In this document: piece after piece, positions 11,328 to 22,513 of the stretch | How the letters are laid out: each line of letters starts with the position of its first letter | Position numbering within the stretch: the stretch's first letter is position 1 | DNA from: Mytilus galloprovincialis | Taxonomy: Eukaryota; Mollusca; Bivalvia; Mytilida; Mytilidae | Length of the DNA stretch: 64,000 nucleotides | Direction of reading: 5' to 3' | Assembly: GCF_965363235.1 (NCBI RefSeq) | Contig: NC_134851.1 | Coordinates: 57,965,522-58,029,521 of the forward strand | Notes under the pieces: generated by a model | What the model was told of the DNA's origin: nothing | The model's database searches: none | Seen by the model: the letters and a program-made list of their open reading frames with translations, nothing else | Program-made: the position numbers and the translations under genes

Positions 11328-11948
11328 TCTTGTTTTACAAATGTTTTTGCTACGAGCATCACTGAATTAAAGAGACATATTCCCCATTTCCATTCTCAAT
11401 TCTATTAAGTTAAAAAAAAACTTGATTAATAACAAACAAACAGATAAAAATATATGGATATTTGTATAATGTGTACTATTAACCTATTGTCGCTTCTATC
11501 TAATATCGAACGCACAACCCTATACAGTGTTTATTGTTTGCTACGATAGCTAGTTATCTATAAAGAAAAACGGAGGAGTGAAACGAGAAAGAAAATTAAA
11601 TGTACTCCTTACCTATTGTCGCTAATCAAATATTGATACAATATATAAAACCTCGAGATCCAACCGTATTGATTGATTGTTGGTTGCTTAACGTCCAGTG
11701 GCAAATATTTTATTCATGTTCGGGACGATTAATTATTATAAACAAACATGAACTCCTTTACTTTTTGTAAATATGTTTTCTTTCCCCTTTGTATACGATG
11801 ATTTTGCTGTAAATCATTTTGAAACCTACACATTTACGTGATGCTTTTAAGAGTCATTAGCTCTAAGCCTTTAAATTAAATTTTAGATTTTCAAACGTTT
11901 TGGCATCGAACATAACAATAGAGACAGTAAATGGCAAAGTGCACAGTG

Positions 11949-12290
11949 GGCATAGGTGGCCGAATGGTTTAAGTAGTTATTACTGTAATTACTAGCCAGT
12001 CCACACTGAGGAGGTGAGTTCGAACCCCGTGAGTGCACTCGACTCTAATCTGATTGTCATTTTTCCTATCGGAGGTCGGAGGTTTTCTTTGGGCACTCCG
12101 GCTTCCTCCCCCAATAAATACTGGCCGCCACCAAATAGCCTAAATGTGGTACTTAAAAGTGGTGTTAAAACTCCATATTTCGAATTCAATTCAAAGTGGT
12201 CATCTGGTGCCGTAAGATATAATTAGAGGATTTAGATGTACATTTAAAAACTTGACCGTGTAAAATGCATCAACTTCTAATACCAAACAG
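11949..12290 (+). repeat. tRNA-derived SINE with Meta-domain-like core (copy in Y2)
   Basis: The A box TGGCCGAATGG (11957-11967) and B box GAGTTCGAACC (12016-12026) form an RNA polymerase III promoter. They are followed by the core 'GGAGGTTTTCTTTGGGCACT' and 'TCCTCCCCCAATAAATACTG'. This is the better preserved of the two copies. The open frames on both strands over 11992-12226 are shadows of the SINE. Confidence 0.8.
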
Positions 12291-13084
12291 TTTTTGCGGT
12301 TTTATACTGCGTAAATATAAAACAGTAAATGATCTTTGATTATTTTTTGCAATGATTTCCAGTGACAAATCTTTTATGTAATTCAATGATAAGATATTTG
12401 TTTAGAAACCCTCTCTGATCGAAATAATGGGCGGTAAATTTGAACAGCCACAGGAAAACAAAAAAAAGGTTTGTAAGTATGATCGAACATATTTGTCTTT
12501 TTACAACAACCTCATCTGTTTTAAATAAGTTTTTATGGAAATGAAGTCTTGCTTAATTGCATTGTCAGTGCAACTCCAAAAAGCATTTGAGATTTACTGG
12601 TATACAAAAATTAATGGTCAACATCATTTTTAAACCTGCCATTATAACGGTGCAATATTTTCCCTTTGACAAGTATTAAAATTTCCCAACTTAGTTGACA
12701 ACAATAAAGGATTTTATCGGGTATTGTCAATGTGACAGCATCCGATCAACAACAATATAAAAACATGTATGTACATTTGTTTATACGATATATCTTCATC
12801 GCTGCAGGTCTATAAAAAGTAAAAATAACAAAATTACCGAAGTCCGAAGACAATTTAATACGGAAAGGCCGTAATCAAATGGCAAAATCTTATGCTCAAA
12901 CATGTCAAACGAAGGGATAACAACTGGTACAATCCAAAATGTGTACAGGCATGTTCTGATGTAAAAAATGGTGGATTAAAACTCGTTAAAAAGTGTGAAT
13001 AGGTATTAAAAAATCTAAAAAATTTGAAAAAAAAAACACTCAAAGATATTCAAAACGATAACCGCTGACAAGTTTCCTGACTTA

Positions 13085-15240
13085 AATAGACAACTGCAGT
13101 ATGGGCTTTGTTCATTGTTGAGGGCCGTACGGTGACCTATAGTAACTGTTGTTAATTTCTATGTCATTTGGTCTCTTGTTGATGAGAGTTGCATAATTGA
13201 CAATCTTAAGACATCTACTTTTTTATATTTGGATTTAAGGGTTTAACCAGGGTTAAATTATTTTTCATTCCAACCTTACACATTTAGAATTTTTATCAGT
13301 GGACTAAGAAAACGTACATGAAAAAGGAATAATAATAGCATGCATGATTTGTCATTGTAATATACATTGAACTCGTTGAGATTTTGTAGAATTCATCGCC
13401 TTTTCATAATCTAAAACACTATGGGTAATCTCATTGTTCGTACACCAAAATGTAAATATCGTTACGCCATTGGCTTAATTTCCATTGTTTAGAACGTTTT
13501 GAACCAATGAACAAATGTTGGTGTACGCTTTTGAAAATATCACCCAGAATGCATTAGATTCCGAAAGGCGAATCAAGTCGAGGTTACGTTGATTAAAGCA
13601 AATACTGGTCGACTCGGAGCCAAAAAGATGTTTCTTGGTAGTGTTACATTGTACATGTCGTCCTTTGGACTGATATCTTGTGAACTAACACGGTGATATT
13701 CGACTCATCATGTCGGTCTAATATATCAGGGCACGTATGCATAAAGGTAGTAAAAAGATTTGTTCCGAACGGACGGAATTTTCAAATTGTCTGTCGAAAA
13801 TTAGTCTTTTGATTGAATATCATAACTTGAGTGTTTTTATGCATACAGGCCGTGGCTTTATACTCAACATACATTAGCATTTTCTCGTCTTGAATATGTA
13901 TTTTGTAAAATTGGCCACTGGACGTTCAAAAACAAAGATGCTAGGCACTGATCAATTTGACAATCAACCAACTAAGAAAAATAACCAAAAGACTTTCGAG
14001 AAGCAACAAACAGTCTTCACTTTTGGTGAGTTCTATACAATATATATATATATGTTATCAAAGGTACCAGGCGGCTTATGATTCAATACGCCAGACGCGC
14101 GTTTCGTCAAAATAGTTAAAAGTCAAACAAGTACAAAGTTGAAGAGCATTGACAATCCAAGATTCCCAATACTTGTGTCAAATACGGCTAAAATTATATA
14201 CGTCCGGGTTAAGACAATCCTTAGTATTCCGATTAATTCATACTTTTGCAAACAGTATATTTATAAAAATGACCATGTAATTGATATTTATGTCAACACC
14301 GAAGTGCTGACGACTGGATTGGTGATACCCTCGGGGACGAAACGTACACAAGCAGTGGTGTAAATAGTTATCAAAAGGTATGTCATACTCTTAATTGTCC
14401 CGGGTCTCTGAGAGTAAAGAAAATTTCAAACAATCACATTGAAAGAACAAGAACATTTATTCATGTTTTGCATGTTATTTGTACAATAGTTGGCTGATTG
14501 CAAGATCCATGTTTTTGTTGACAATACGGTTTACCTTGAATTAAAACATTTAAAAGTCTCATCTTCTATACTATAATGCATTGAACAGTGTAAAATGTTT
14601 GACCTCAGATCATGTGTAACATAATCAATTATATACCAAATCAATCTCCGGGGTTAAAATCAGGATCATCTTAAAACACAATAGCACTCATCAATGCATT
14701 GTTAAATGTATGCTTTATATCTGATTAAAAGATTTAGTTTTGAACTAGAATAGAAGCCAAACTACTAATATACTTATTAATAAGGTGCCTTTTATAAAAA
14801 GCTAAACATGTAGTAAACATATATAATTATAAATTATTACATTTACAGCCGATTGCATAAAGTGTGTAGGCAAAGGTATTATCTTTGATTAGCTTGCTTG
14901 CTAGCTGAACCGTGAAGTCATCATATAGTCAGGTAAACTACCCTCCTTAAAAAGTAGTCTGGGCCGGCAGATAACCCATCTATCGGTCTGTATGATAAAT
15001 CTATTTCGAAAGGAGGGTAGTATACCTTACCTTATAATGACTTCACGGTTCAATAAGCCAGTAAGCTAACCAAAGATATTATCTTTGTCAACAAACCCAA
15101 CAGAGTCGGCTGTAGTGAGAACTACAAAAAAGTAATTTAGATGAAGATTTAAAAATAAACTGCTTTTAGTGGTTCTGCTTTTAATCTAGTTCAAATCTAC
15201 AACCTTTAATTTTGTATTTTTTAGGTTAAAAGGACAAGTT
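13085..15240 (+). repeat. Segmental repeat block X, copy 2
   Basis: Collinear with X1 (645-2830). It contains the GAGGGCCGTACGGTGACC repeat at its start and the full 'ATACCCTCGGGGACGAAACG' mussel repeat at about 14045-14385. A MITE at 14846-15112 is missing from X1. Similarity to X1 stops at about 15240 (AAAAGGACAAGTTAT). Confidence 0.75.
14846..15112. mobile_element. MITE with CAGCCGA...TCGGCTG ends and TA target duplication
   Basis: The ends are CAGCCGA and TCGGCTG. Internal inverted parts pair too: AACCGTGAAGTCAT with ATGACTTCACGGTT, and AACTACCCTCCTT with AAAGGAGGGTAGTA. It is flanked by TA on both sides (14844-14845 and 15113-15114). X1 shows the empty site, reading ACATTTAATGAGAAC with a single TA. 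The TA duplication points to a Tc1/mariner-type transposase in trans. Confidence 0.85.
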
Positions 15241-15535
15241 ATTAGAGTTTCTGTTGTCTTGGTGACCAAGAGGACTAAGTAGTTGAACTACATCATCATT
15301 TATTTAGTCTGACAACACTGTGGTTGTTAGTTCTACAGAGTAACTCCTCACGTGGCAGGTGCATTCTCCTTAAATATCAATTGACTAGTATTGCCAATTA
15401 TACTGCCAAAGGTTGGTTGTTCTTTGACTTCAACAACCAATAACGACTGTTCTCCAAATAGCGTGTATTGATGAAAGTGTCATTACACACAATTCTATCA
15501 ATCAATTAATTATTATAGGAGCTTCAGGTCACATG
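15241..15535 (+). repeat. Degenerate tRNA-derived SINE
   Basis: A tRNA-like head (TGACCAAGAGGACTAAGTAG), a degraded B box (GTTAGTTCTACAG), a core 'TGCCAAAGGTTGGTTGTTC', and a tail 'GTGTCATTACACAC ... ATCAATCAATTAAT' match the layout of bivalve SINEs that end in (TCAA)n. It is older than the Y-block SINEs. Confidence 0.5.
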
Positions 15536-15629
15536 GCAGGTGATAATATAATATGGTTATATTCTAACTAAGATTTTCTTATTCAGGTATGACCATATAA
15601 GCATATTTCCCCTTTAGATGCCTCTGTTA

Positions 15630-15990
15630 TTTGTATAAAAAGTAAAATCACAAAAATACCGAACCAAGAAGAATATATAATCGGAAAGTCCAGAATCACA
15701 TGGCAAAATCAAATAACAAAACGCATCAAAAACGAATGTATTCTCTTCCATTACAAACAACAAACAATCTGGAAATATACTGAAAAAGGTTAAATCACAA
15801 AAATACTGAACTCCGAGGAAATTTCAAAACGGAAAGTCCTTAATCAAATGGCAAAATCAAAAGCTCAAACACATCAAATGAATGGATAACAACTGTCATA
15901 TTTCTGACATGGTACAGGCATTTTCTTATCTAGAAAATGGTGGATTGAACCTGTTTTAAAGCTGATTTACAGCCAACAATCACTTGTCAC
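15630..15990 (+). repeat. Two tandem copies of the 'AAATCACAAAAATACTGAAC' mussel repeat
   Basis: The first copy is at about 15638-15740 and the second at about 15790-15960. Each reads AAATCACAAAAATAC.GAAC, then CGGAAAGTCC, then TCAAATGGCAAAATC. The second continues into ATGGTACAGGCATTTTCTTA and AGAAAATGGTGGATT. The same family occurs in Y1 (5120-5300), Y2 (12810-12990), on the minus strand at 18350-18440, and at 45175-45430. Confidence 0.6.
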
Positions 15991-16414
15991 GTGTTTTTAA
16001 ATCAAGTGCTCTATTTAAATTGTCTACACCTTATTATTGGATTCTGGGGGTAGTTAATTTTTTGAAAATAAGCTTTGGCAACCCTCCTGTATCGAGGTCG
16101 CTTGTCCTGATTTCTAACAGGTAATACGTAGCAAATAATCGGATGAATTTTATAAAGCGCAGTTTCTTAACCGATCTACATACGTTTCTGTTAGCTTTTT
16201 ATTAGCAGGTTAGTCAATTTCTTTTTTTTCTTGCTTACTACATATATAGCTTTATAATTTTTGCATGTAGTATTTTTAAAAACACCAAAATTATTTTTAT
16301 TGCAAACTTCTGATGCTAGTTTTTGGTTTTATGTATCTTGGGAGACAATGTTCCTGGCTGGGTTTAATCTTTTTATGAATTGATATACATGTAGTTACTC
16401 GTTATTATCATTAT

Positions 16415-16570
16415 TTACAAATAAAGGCAACAGTAGTATACCGCTGTTCGAAACTCATAAATCCATGGACAAAATAAAATCGGGGTAACAAACTAAAACA
16501 GAGGGAAACGCATTAAATATAAGAGGAGAACAACGACACAACATTAAAATGTAACATTGCTGTCTTAATC
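16415..16570 (+). repeat. Dispersed repeat 'AAAGGCAACAGTAGTATACC', partial
   Basis: This repeat reads AAAGGCAACAGTAGTATACC, then ACTCATAAATCCATGGAC, then GAGGGAAACGCATTAAATAT. A longer copy lies at 21355-21690 and a minus-strand copy at 28770-29220. Confidence 0.6.
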
Positions 16571-19000
16571 AGTGTAACTTTTTATATACCATTAAATTGT
16601 TAATGCAGGCTGACAAGTATGAAGTAGAATGCCCTAAAGGAGTTGTTTTAAACTTTTTTGTTATTTGTGAAGTTGAAGGTGTGTATGCAGTAACCGTATG
16701 AATTTCTCAAGTTCAGACTTTAATAGCCATCATATACATGTATTGAGCTTTATAAAGTCTGACAGTTAATAAATAAGTGATAGTAAAAATCCATGTTAAA
16801 TTTAAAAAAAAATACATTGCATTGTTATTCCCGAATTCTCAAATCTGATTTGGAGCCGCACAGTCAGGAGTCTACTTCGTCAAAATTATCTCCCCATTAC
16901 GCCAGTTCATTTTCACAATCGTAGAAATGGAAGCCATTGTAGGGATGACGCGCTACCAATATTGCTCTTGGAAACCGATAAATTTATCCACATTGCACCA
17001 TTACGATCCTTATATGTCAGTTGTATTTTAAAAGACAAATGTATCAACTAGCTAATGAGCATCAGTTAATAATCTTGTCTGCATTGATTGAACTTAAAAC
17101 TATTGTCTGATCGGTTGTCAGGTGGAATTTTCGAAAATTCATAAACATTTAAAAAAATTCTAATTAGATATTTCGTGGAAGGGCACACTAGATTTTTTTA
17201 GTGTATGAAGACTATAAACCCTAGTAATCACACACAAAAAATTAGAATTTTTTGAAGATATGCATTTTCATCATCCAACTTGAAAGACTGTCGTCAAGTA
17301 CTTTCAGTTAAAAAATAGCTATTCGAACACACCTTCTCTGTTTTTGTGACTCATTAGATAGGTATTTCACTTGACCCATATATTTCATCTTTTAGTACTG
17401 TGATTTTTTTGTGTTATAAAGTCAACCTGTAGCTTTAATATATAAAAATGATAGAATCTGAAGCGAGACGATGTATGAAATATTCTTACTTTGTACGATA
17501 TCAAGACAAAATACTCAACTCAAACACGCCCTAACATAAAAAGGTGCACTCGATTTTCTCTTTTCGATACAATTGTTACCTCTTTTTTGGAATTTTTTCT
17601 TCAGTCATATAATGGAAGGGCAGACACGAAAATTACTGAACTAATAGATTGATATGTTTTCCGTCCGTGGTAATTTTTTCATAAAAATCGGAGGTTATGC
17701 ATTTTCTTCATCCAACTTGAAAGATACCCATGTCGTCGACTTGATATCTAATTGTTCTGCTTAACTATGTACTAGATAAATTGAAAACTTATGCAAATGG
17801 TGTTTTTAAAATAAAACACCTCGTAATTGAGAAGAAAATTGCAATTTTGTTTGTTTCTATTAACTTTTAAAAATTTTGTCACTATAGTAAACAATACAGT
17901 AAACATTTATCGCCTTCTCTAACAAAGAGCTTCGATTCTTTTGTTCTATTTCAACCTGGTTTCCGACTGCGCATACTAGATACATCCATCAAAAACGTCT
18001 TATTAATATATCAGACGTTTTTCTAATCGACTTTTATGGTGTGTTTTAGACGCGGCTATACAAAACTAATCTCGTCAGGTTATATTATAAAAAGATGTAT
18101 TCGAAATAGATAAACATCCATTATATTTCAAATTATGAGCGTATTTGATGAAGATTATCAAAAATATGCATTTGATATAAAATATGACATTAAAATGAGG
18201 TCTGTTTTGCTTGTTGAATTAAGTACCACGTTGTCTAAAAGTTCAGTAATGTTTCATACTCTAATAATAAACAGAATTAACAAAATGATCAATCTCTATT
18301 GAAAATAACTACAATGTAATTTTATTTACATTAAATTCGTTTTATGTGTTTGAACTTTTGATTTAACCATTTGATTAGAAACGTTCCTTTCTGAACTTTT
18401 CGTCGGAGTTCATTATTTTGGTGATTTAATTTTTACCTATTCAAGCTATACAGCACGAACGTTTATTGTTGAACAGCCAACGATCAAATGTCGATTGTTT
18501 AAATAGAATAATGTTCTTTGTACACTCGGTTTGATCTTCATTGGCTTACTAAATTGTTGGCTGACCTCGTATACACATATCATCGGCAATGGTATTTGGC
18601 TTTAATATCAGACGCTCTTCTAACCGACTTTATATGTATGCATTTTAGACGCAGCTGAACAAAACTTAACTCGTCAGGTTATATCATAATACGAAAAAAC
18701 GTTCTTACTTTTGTCCAGTGTGATTCTCAAAGAAATTAACAACTTGCATGGTTGTAAAGATATAGAAAATTTAATGCTAAACAGGTGAATAAATGGGATA
18801 TAGTACGTGTTCCTAATTTGAATAGGAAGCATTAAGTTTGAATTTCCTTTCAAATCAAAGCAGTCGTAGTCATTGTTTCGCCAAAGCACCTTAAATAAAA
18901 AGTGCTCTCATTTTGATTTTATTAAAAGTTATTGTAATGTCATACGAGCTAAACCAAAAGTATAAAAAAGGACAGTTCCTTTTTCTGAAAACTGAACTCG
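16570..19000. repeat. Gene-free stretch with two local duplications
   Basis: No gene was found. Two pairs of related segments stand out. One pair is 17150-17310 and 17600-17745, sharing ATGGAAGGGCA-like text, then TATGCATTTTC.TCATCCAACTTGAAAGA. The other pair is 18005-18095 and 18605-18690, sharing TATCAGACG.T.TTCTAA.CGACTTT and CTCGTCAGGTTATAT. A minus-strand piece of the 15630 repeat lies at 18350-18440. The open frame at 18674-18889 overlaps this repeated text and is not kept. Confidence 0.5.
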
Positions 19001-19009
19001 CTTATATTT

Positions 19010-19245
19010 GATATCATGTTACACTATTATATTTAATGGCAATGTTGTTTTTGAATTGCTCATGTGTGTTTACACCACTATCAGTTTAACTACTTGACAT
19101 AACATTCATGATATTTGCCAGATGTCCAAAAATGCCTGCATGTTGTTCTTCAGTTAAAGTGTTGATAGTTTTAACTTCTCTGTAACCTTTGTACTTGCAT
19201 GGTTTTATGAGAATAAACTATCTATCTATCTATCTATCTATTTCG
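19010..19245 (+). repeat. LINE-like 3' end with (CTAT)n tail
   Basis: The text ending 'TTTATGAGAATAAACTATCTATCTATC' has a polyadenylation-like AATAAA and then a run of CTAT units to about 19241. This is the usual look of a non-LTR retrotransposon 3' end. No reverse transcriptase frame is attached. Confidence 0.45.
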
Positions 19246-20730
19246 AGCATCATGTGACTTCTACAAATAATACGGTTAGTCGTATCTCAAAGGAGGTGTA
19301 TATTGAAGGGCACAATCTTGAATTATATCCAAATGTCATATTTATATATACATGTTGATTTAAAAGAAGATATAATCTTGTAATAGTTCAATATAGAACA
19401 TAAATGATTTATCAACATTTCGTCATGCACAATAACTATTGTCAGCACTTTAAAATGTTTTGCAACAACGTAATGTTAAATCAGCAATTTAAACGATACT
19501 TCTCATGCTGCAGAAAGTGTAACTTTTTATATAAGTTTTTAAACCACCTTCTCGATACAAATACTGAAGGATGTCACCAGTTATAGTCATCAGTTTGTTC
19601 GCTGGTATGCAATATCAATGATATGAGCATTTTCTTAAAATGTTCTGCTTATAGTAAAACTTCGAATATTTTCTCATATGCATAGTTGAGTTTAACCGTT
19701 TTTGGCATAGCATTTAGTTTTTGTTTCAATGATCCTTATATATTTTTTTTCAATTCATCGTTAAATTATTTTCCGTTTTATTCCAAAACCACTGATTGAT
19801 TGAATGTAGACGGAACGCGCAAATGTCGTTTGGTGTGTTTGATAAGCTTTTTACAACTACTGGGTTGATGCTATTGCTGGTGAAATTTTGGCGCACTGTT
19901 CTAAAATGCTTTTAAATTTCGTATTTGATTTGATCTTTTATAACCAGATCCCACTTTTTATTAGATTTCAATGTAATTGATCTGTTCCTTTTGTGCTCTG
20001 TGATTCGCAAAACCAATATATGTATTTGCATATGAATGATCATCGATAAAAAGCACTATGATGTTTCACTGTTTGGTGGAAAATATATCGTATGGAAGAA
20101 GTTAACAAAATACACAGAAAATTAGAAAAGTCTGCAGAAATAACTCTTTCTGATTTTAACACACCTTTTTTTAATTTAGCTATATTAAAACCGCTGAAAA
20201 AAACCCATCTGAAATACTGAGACAAGACATGACAGCATTATTGAAACAAATTATCTAGATCTAAATGACAAGAGGGGAAATAAAATTCGTCTATGGTCCG
20301 CTTTTCCTGAGATAGTATAGAAACTTTCTATATTTTTTTCATATTTTCTTAGAATCAACAAAACATTGAAGAATGATGTGTAATAGTAGTTCCAAAGCAC
20401 TGTATACGAAGTGAGTTTATAATTCCACCGGGAACCAACTGCCTACTTTCCACGTTATCGAATAGCATGTGCTGTTGAATAAATGTCATACTATATATAT
20501 TTTATGCAATCCAAGAGTTCACTGCTACTGAAATATGCTACGACAAATACATTTCCAAAATACACAAATGATAAATCAATGGATTTGCGTATTTATAATG
20601 ATTGTAGTTAAAAAATATTTTAAATCCATACAATGTTTTTTTTTTTTATTTCAGACAATGACAAAGAGGTTCCGTGTTTCGGATGTTGCACTTTTCCTTT
20701 TAATAGGTAAATGAAATCTTTATGCGGATA
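19246..20730. other. Gene-free stretch
   Basis: Nothing convincing was seen. A scrambled piece of the mussel 'GTAGACGGAACGCGC' repeat lies near 19800-19900. The short open frames at 19404-19586 and 20040-20225 have no support. Confidence 0.4.
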
Positions 20731-21210
20731 TACACAGGCAAATTTCACTCACATCAATTTCACGTGAATTTAAATTCATGTGAATCTCACGTGAAATTCA
20801 CATCAATTTCACCTCAAACGAGCTTATACGTGAAACTCACGTGAAAACAATTATTGTGAGTTTCACGTGATTTTCATGTGAAACTCATGTGAATTTCACA
20901 TGAAAATTACGAAAAATTTTAATGTGAAATTCACATGAATTTTTAAAATAGAGTAATTCAAATAACATATAAATTTTCAAATTTAATTAAAATCATGAAA
21001 AATATCAATTTTTTGTAAATTTCACGTGAAATTCATGTGAAAAATTTCACATCAGAATCATGTGAATCTCGATTCACGTGAAATTCACATGAAAATTTTC
21101 ACGTGAGTTTCATGTATAAGCTCGATTGAGGTGAATCTCACGTGAAATTTTTCATGTGAATTTCACGTGAGATTGATGTGAAATTCATGTGAGCTAATTT
21201 TGCCTGTGTA
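20731..21210. mobile_element. Palindromic MITE made of CACGTGAA words
   Basis: Terminal inverted repeats TACACAGGCAAA and TTTGCCTGTGTA are flanked by TA on both sides (20729-20730 and 21211-21212). The inside is almost wholly built from variants of TTTCACGTGAAAT and TTCACATGAAAT in both directions, so each arm pairs with itself as well as with the other arm. The centre is AT-rich (about 20940-21020). No coding capacity is present, as for a non-autonomous DNA element. Confidence 0.85.
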
Positions 21211-21354
21211 TAATATGTAAAAACAATAAAAGTTATCTGCTATTTGAGAAAAAAACACGCTACGATACATGTTAGATTGTATAATGCTATTAGAGAATAC
21301 GGATGTGCGATCGGACAAATAATTGTCAACTCTCATTATGGTTTGACTGATACA

Positions 21355-21690
21355 TGTAATAAAGGCAACAGTATTATACCGCTGTTTGACAGACAAAAGT
21401 TGATTGAGACAAAACAAATCCAGGTTACAAACTAAAACCGAGGGAAACACATCAACTATTAGAGAAAAACACCGAAACAACAGAAACACTGAAGTGAAGA
21501 AAAAACAAACGACAATGCAAAGCACACAGAAACAAACTATTAGAAAACAATTGCCCATTTGGTAAGGAAATTTTAAGAAAAAATTGTGGTTTGAACTTGG
21601 TTTTGTGGCTAGGTAAACCTCGCACTTTTATGATAATGTTAAACATAGCACTAACATGACACCTTTACATGACAGGAATATAGGTTCTAT
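21355..21690 (+). repeat. Dispersed repeat 'AAAGGCAACAGTATTATACC'
   Basis: Longer copy of the family at 16415. It reads on through GAGGGAAACACATCAACTAT, TTTTAAGAAAAAATTGTGG and AAACCTCGCACTTTTATG. The open frames on both strands between 21163 and 21646 are shadows of this repeat and of the MITE beside it. Confidence 0.6.
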
Positions 21691-21889
21691 AGAGTATTAA
21701 AATTACAAATATAGAGTTTTGTTTCATGCAAAACGAGGAATCCTATGCAAAACAAAACATGTTAACGATTACAGGTAACCGTATGGTTTCGACTTAGTAT
21801 ATAACTAGAAAAACAACCATTCGAATGTATCATTTTTGCATGTTTCTATGCGATTTTCACTAATCTGTTTATGTAACAACATAGAAGAC

Positions 21890-22290
21890 TATGAATGATT
21901 GATTGAAGATTTTTTTAAATCATGTGGCAACTATTTCATGCATGTTCATGATGAAACCAAGTTAACAACACATACGAAAGACTTGTTCTATTATAGAAGC
22001 GTTCCGGGACGAAGGTCAAGAAATTTGTACTGCACCAACAAACTGCGAGTACATTGGATAGGGGCAGCAATGTTGTCTTGCAAAAGGTCACCTTTGGACC
22101 CTCAATGAGTTGTTGGACGGCTTCCTAATGTGCAGAAAACGTAGCTTTCTCTTTACACGGGGCATGGGATTCAATTCCGTCCAGACGTGGTTGTGTATTT
22201 GTTCATTCCGCAAAATTAATCGGGCACCTAACTTTGGCGAGGGTTTTACTATCAATCGGAAATGACCGACCATACGTTACTATCACGTCA
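21890..22290 (+). repeat. Dispersed repeats, two pieces
   Basis: The first piece is the 'GATTGATTG ... GTGGCAACTATTTCATGCAT' repeat also found in Y1, Y2 and at 27300. The second (22000-22275) reads TTCCGGGACGAAGGTCAAG, then CACCTTTGGACCCTCAATGA, GTTGTTGGACGG and GGGCATGGGATTCAATTCC. It is known to me as a common mussel repeat. The frames at 21899-22108 and 22088-22273 come from it. Confidence 0.5.
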
Positions 22291-22412
22291 ATCTATTCAA
22301 TTGAAAAGTGCCCGCCAACATATTAAAACGTTCCTTTTCAAACTAGAAAAATGAAAATTCTATCAAATATGTCAAAAAACGTCACTTGTTAGATGGTTTT
22401 GTCAAAATAAAT

Positions 22413-22513
22413 GTGGCCGCATCCGTGTTCATCCTCAACCTTTATATATAGTATGTATTATCAGCAAATACAACTTACATTTCAATATAATGAATGAACA
22501 CGAATGCGGCCAC
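22413..22513. mobile_element. Short fold-back element (GTGGCCGCAT ends)
   Basis: The left end GTGGCCGCATCCGTGTTCAT pairs with the right end ATGAACACGAATGCGGCCAC over about 20 bases with one mismatch. The element is 101 bp with an AT-rich loop. No clear target duplication was seen. Confidence 0.7.

Larger units (their letters stand above)
10905..13085 (+). repeat. Segmental repeat block Y, copy 2
   Basis: Collinear with Y1 (2860-5420). It differs by an insertion at about 11049-11327 and by lacking the Y1-specific 3570-4215 piece. It runs into X2 across the words CAACTGCAGTATGG, which are also where X1 starts, so Y-X is the natural repeat unit. Confidence 0.75.

Noticed and set aside
11957-12026. 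tRNA gene
   Set aside because: A and B boxes are present, but no cloverleaf or 3' acceptor; it is a SINE head.
11992-12226. Open frames on both strands near 12 kb
   Set aside because: They are the tRNA-derived SINE.
21163-21558. 131-codon minus frame
   Set aside because: Lies across the palindromic MITE end and the AAAGGCAACAGTA repeat.
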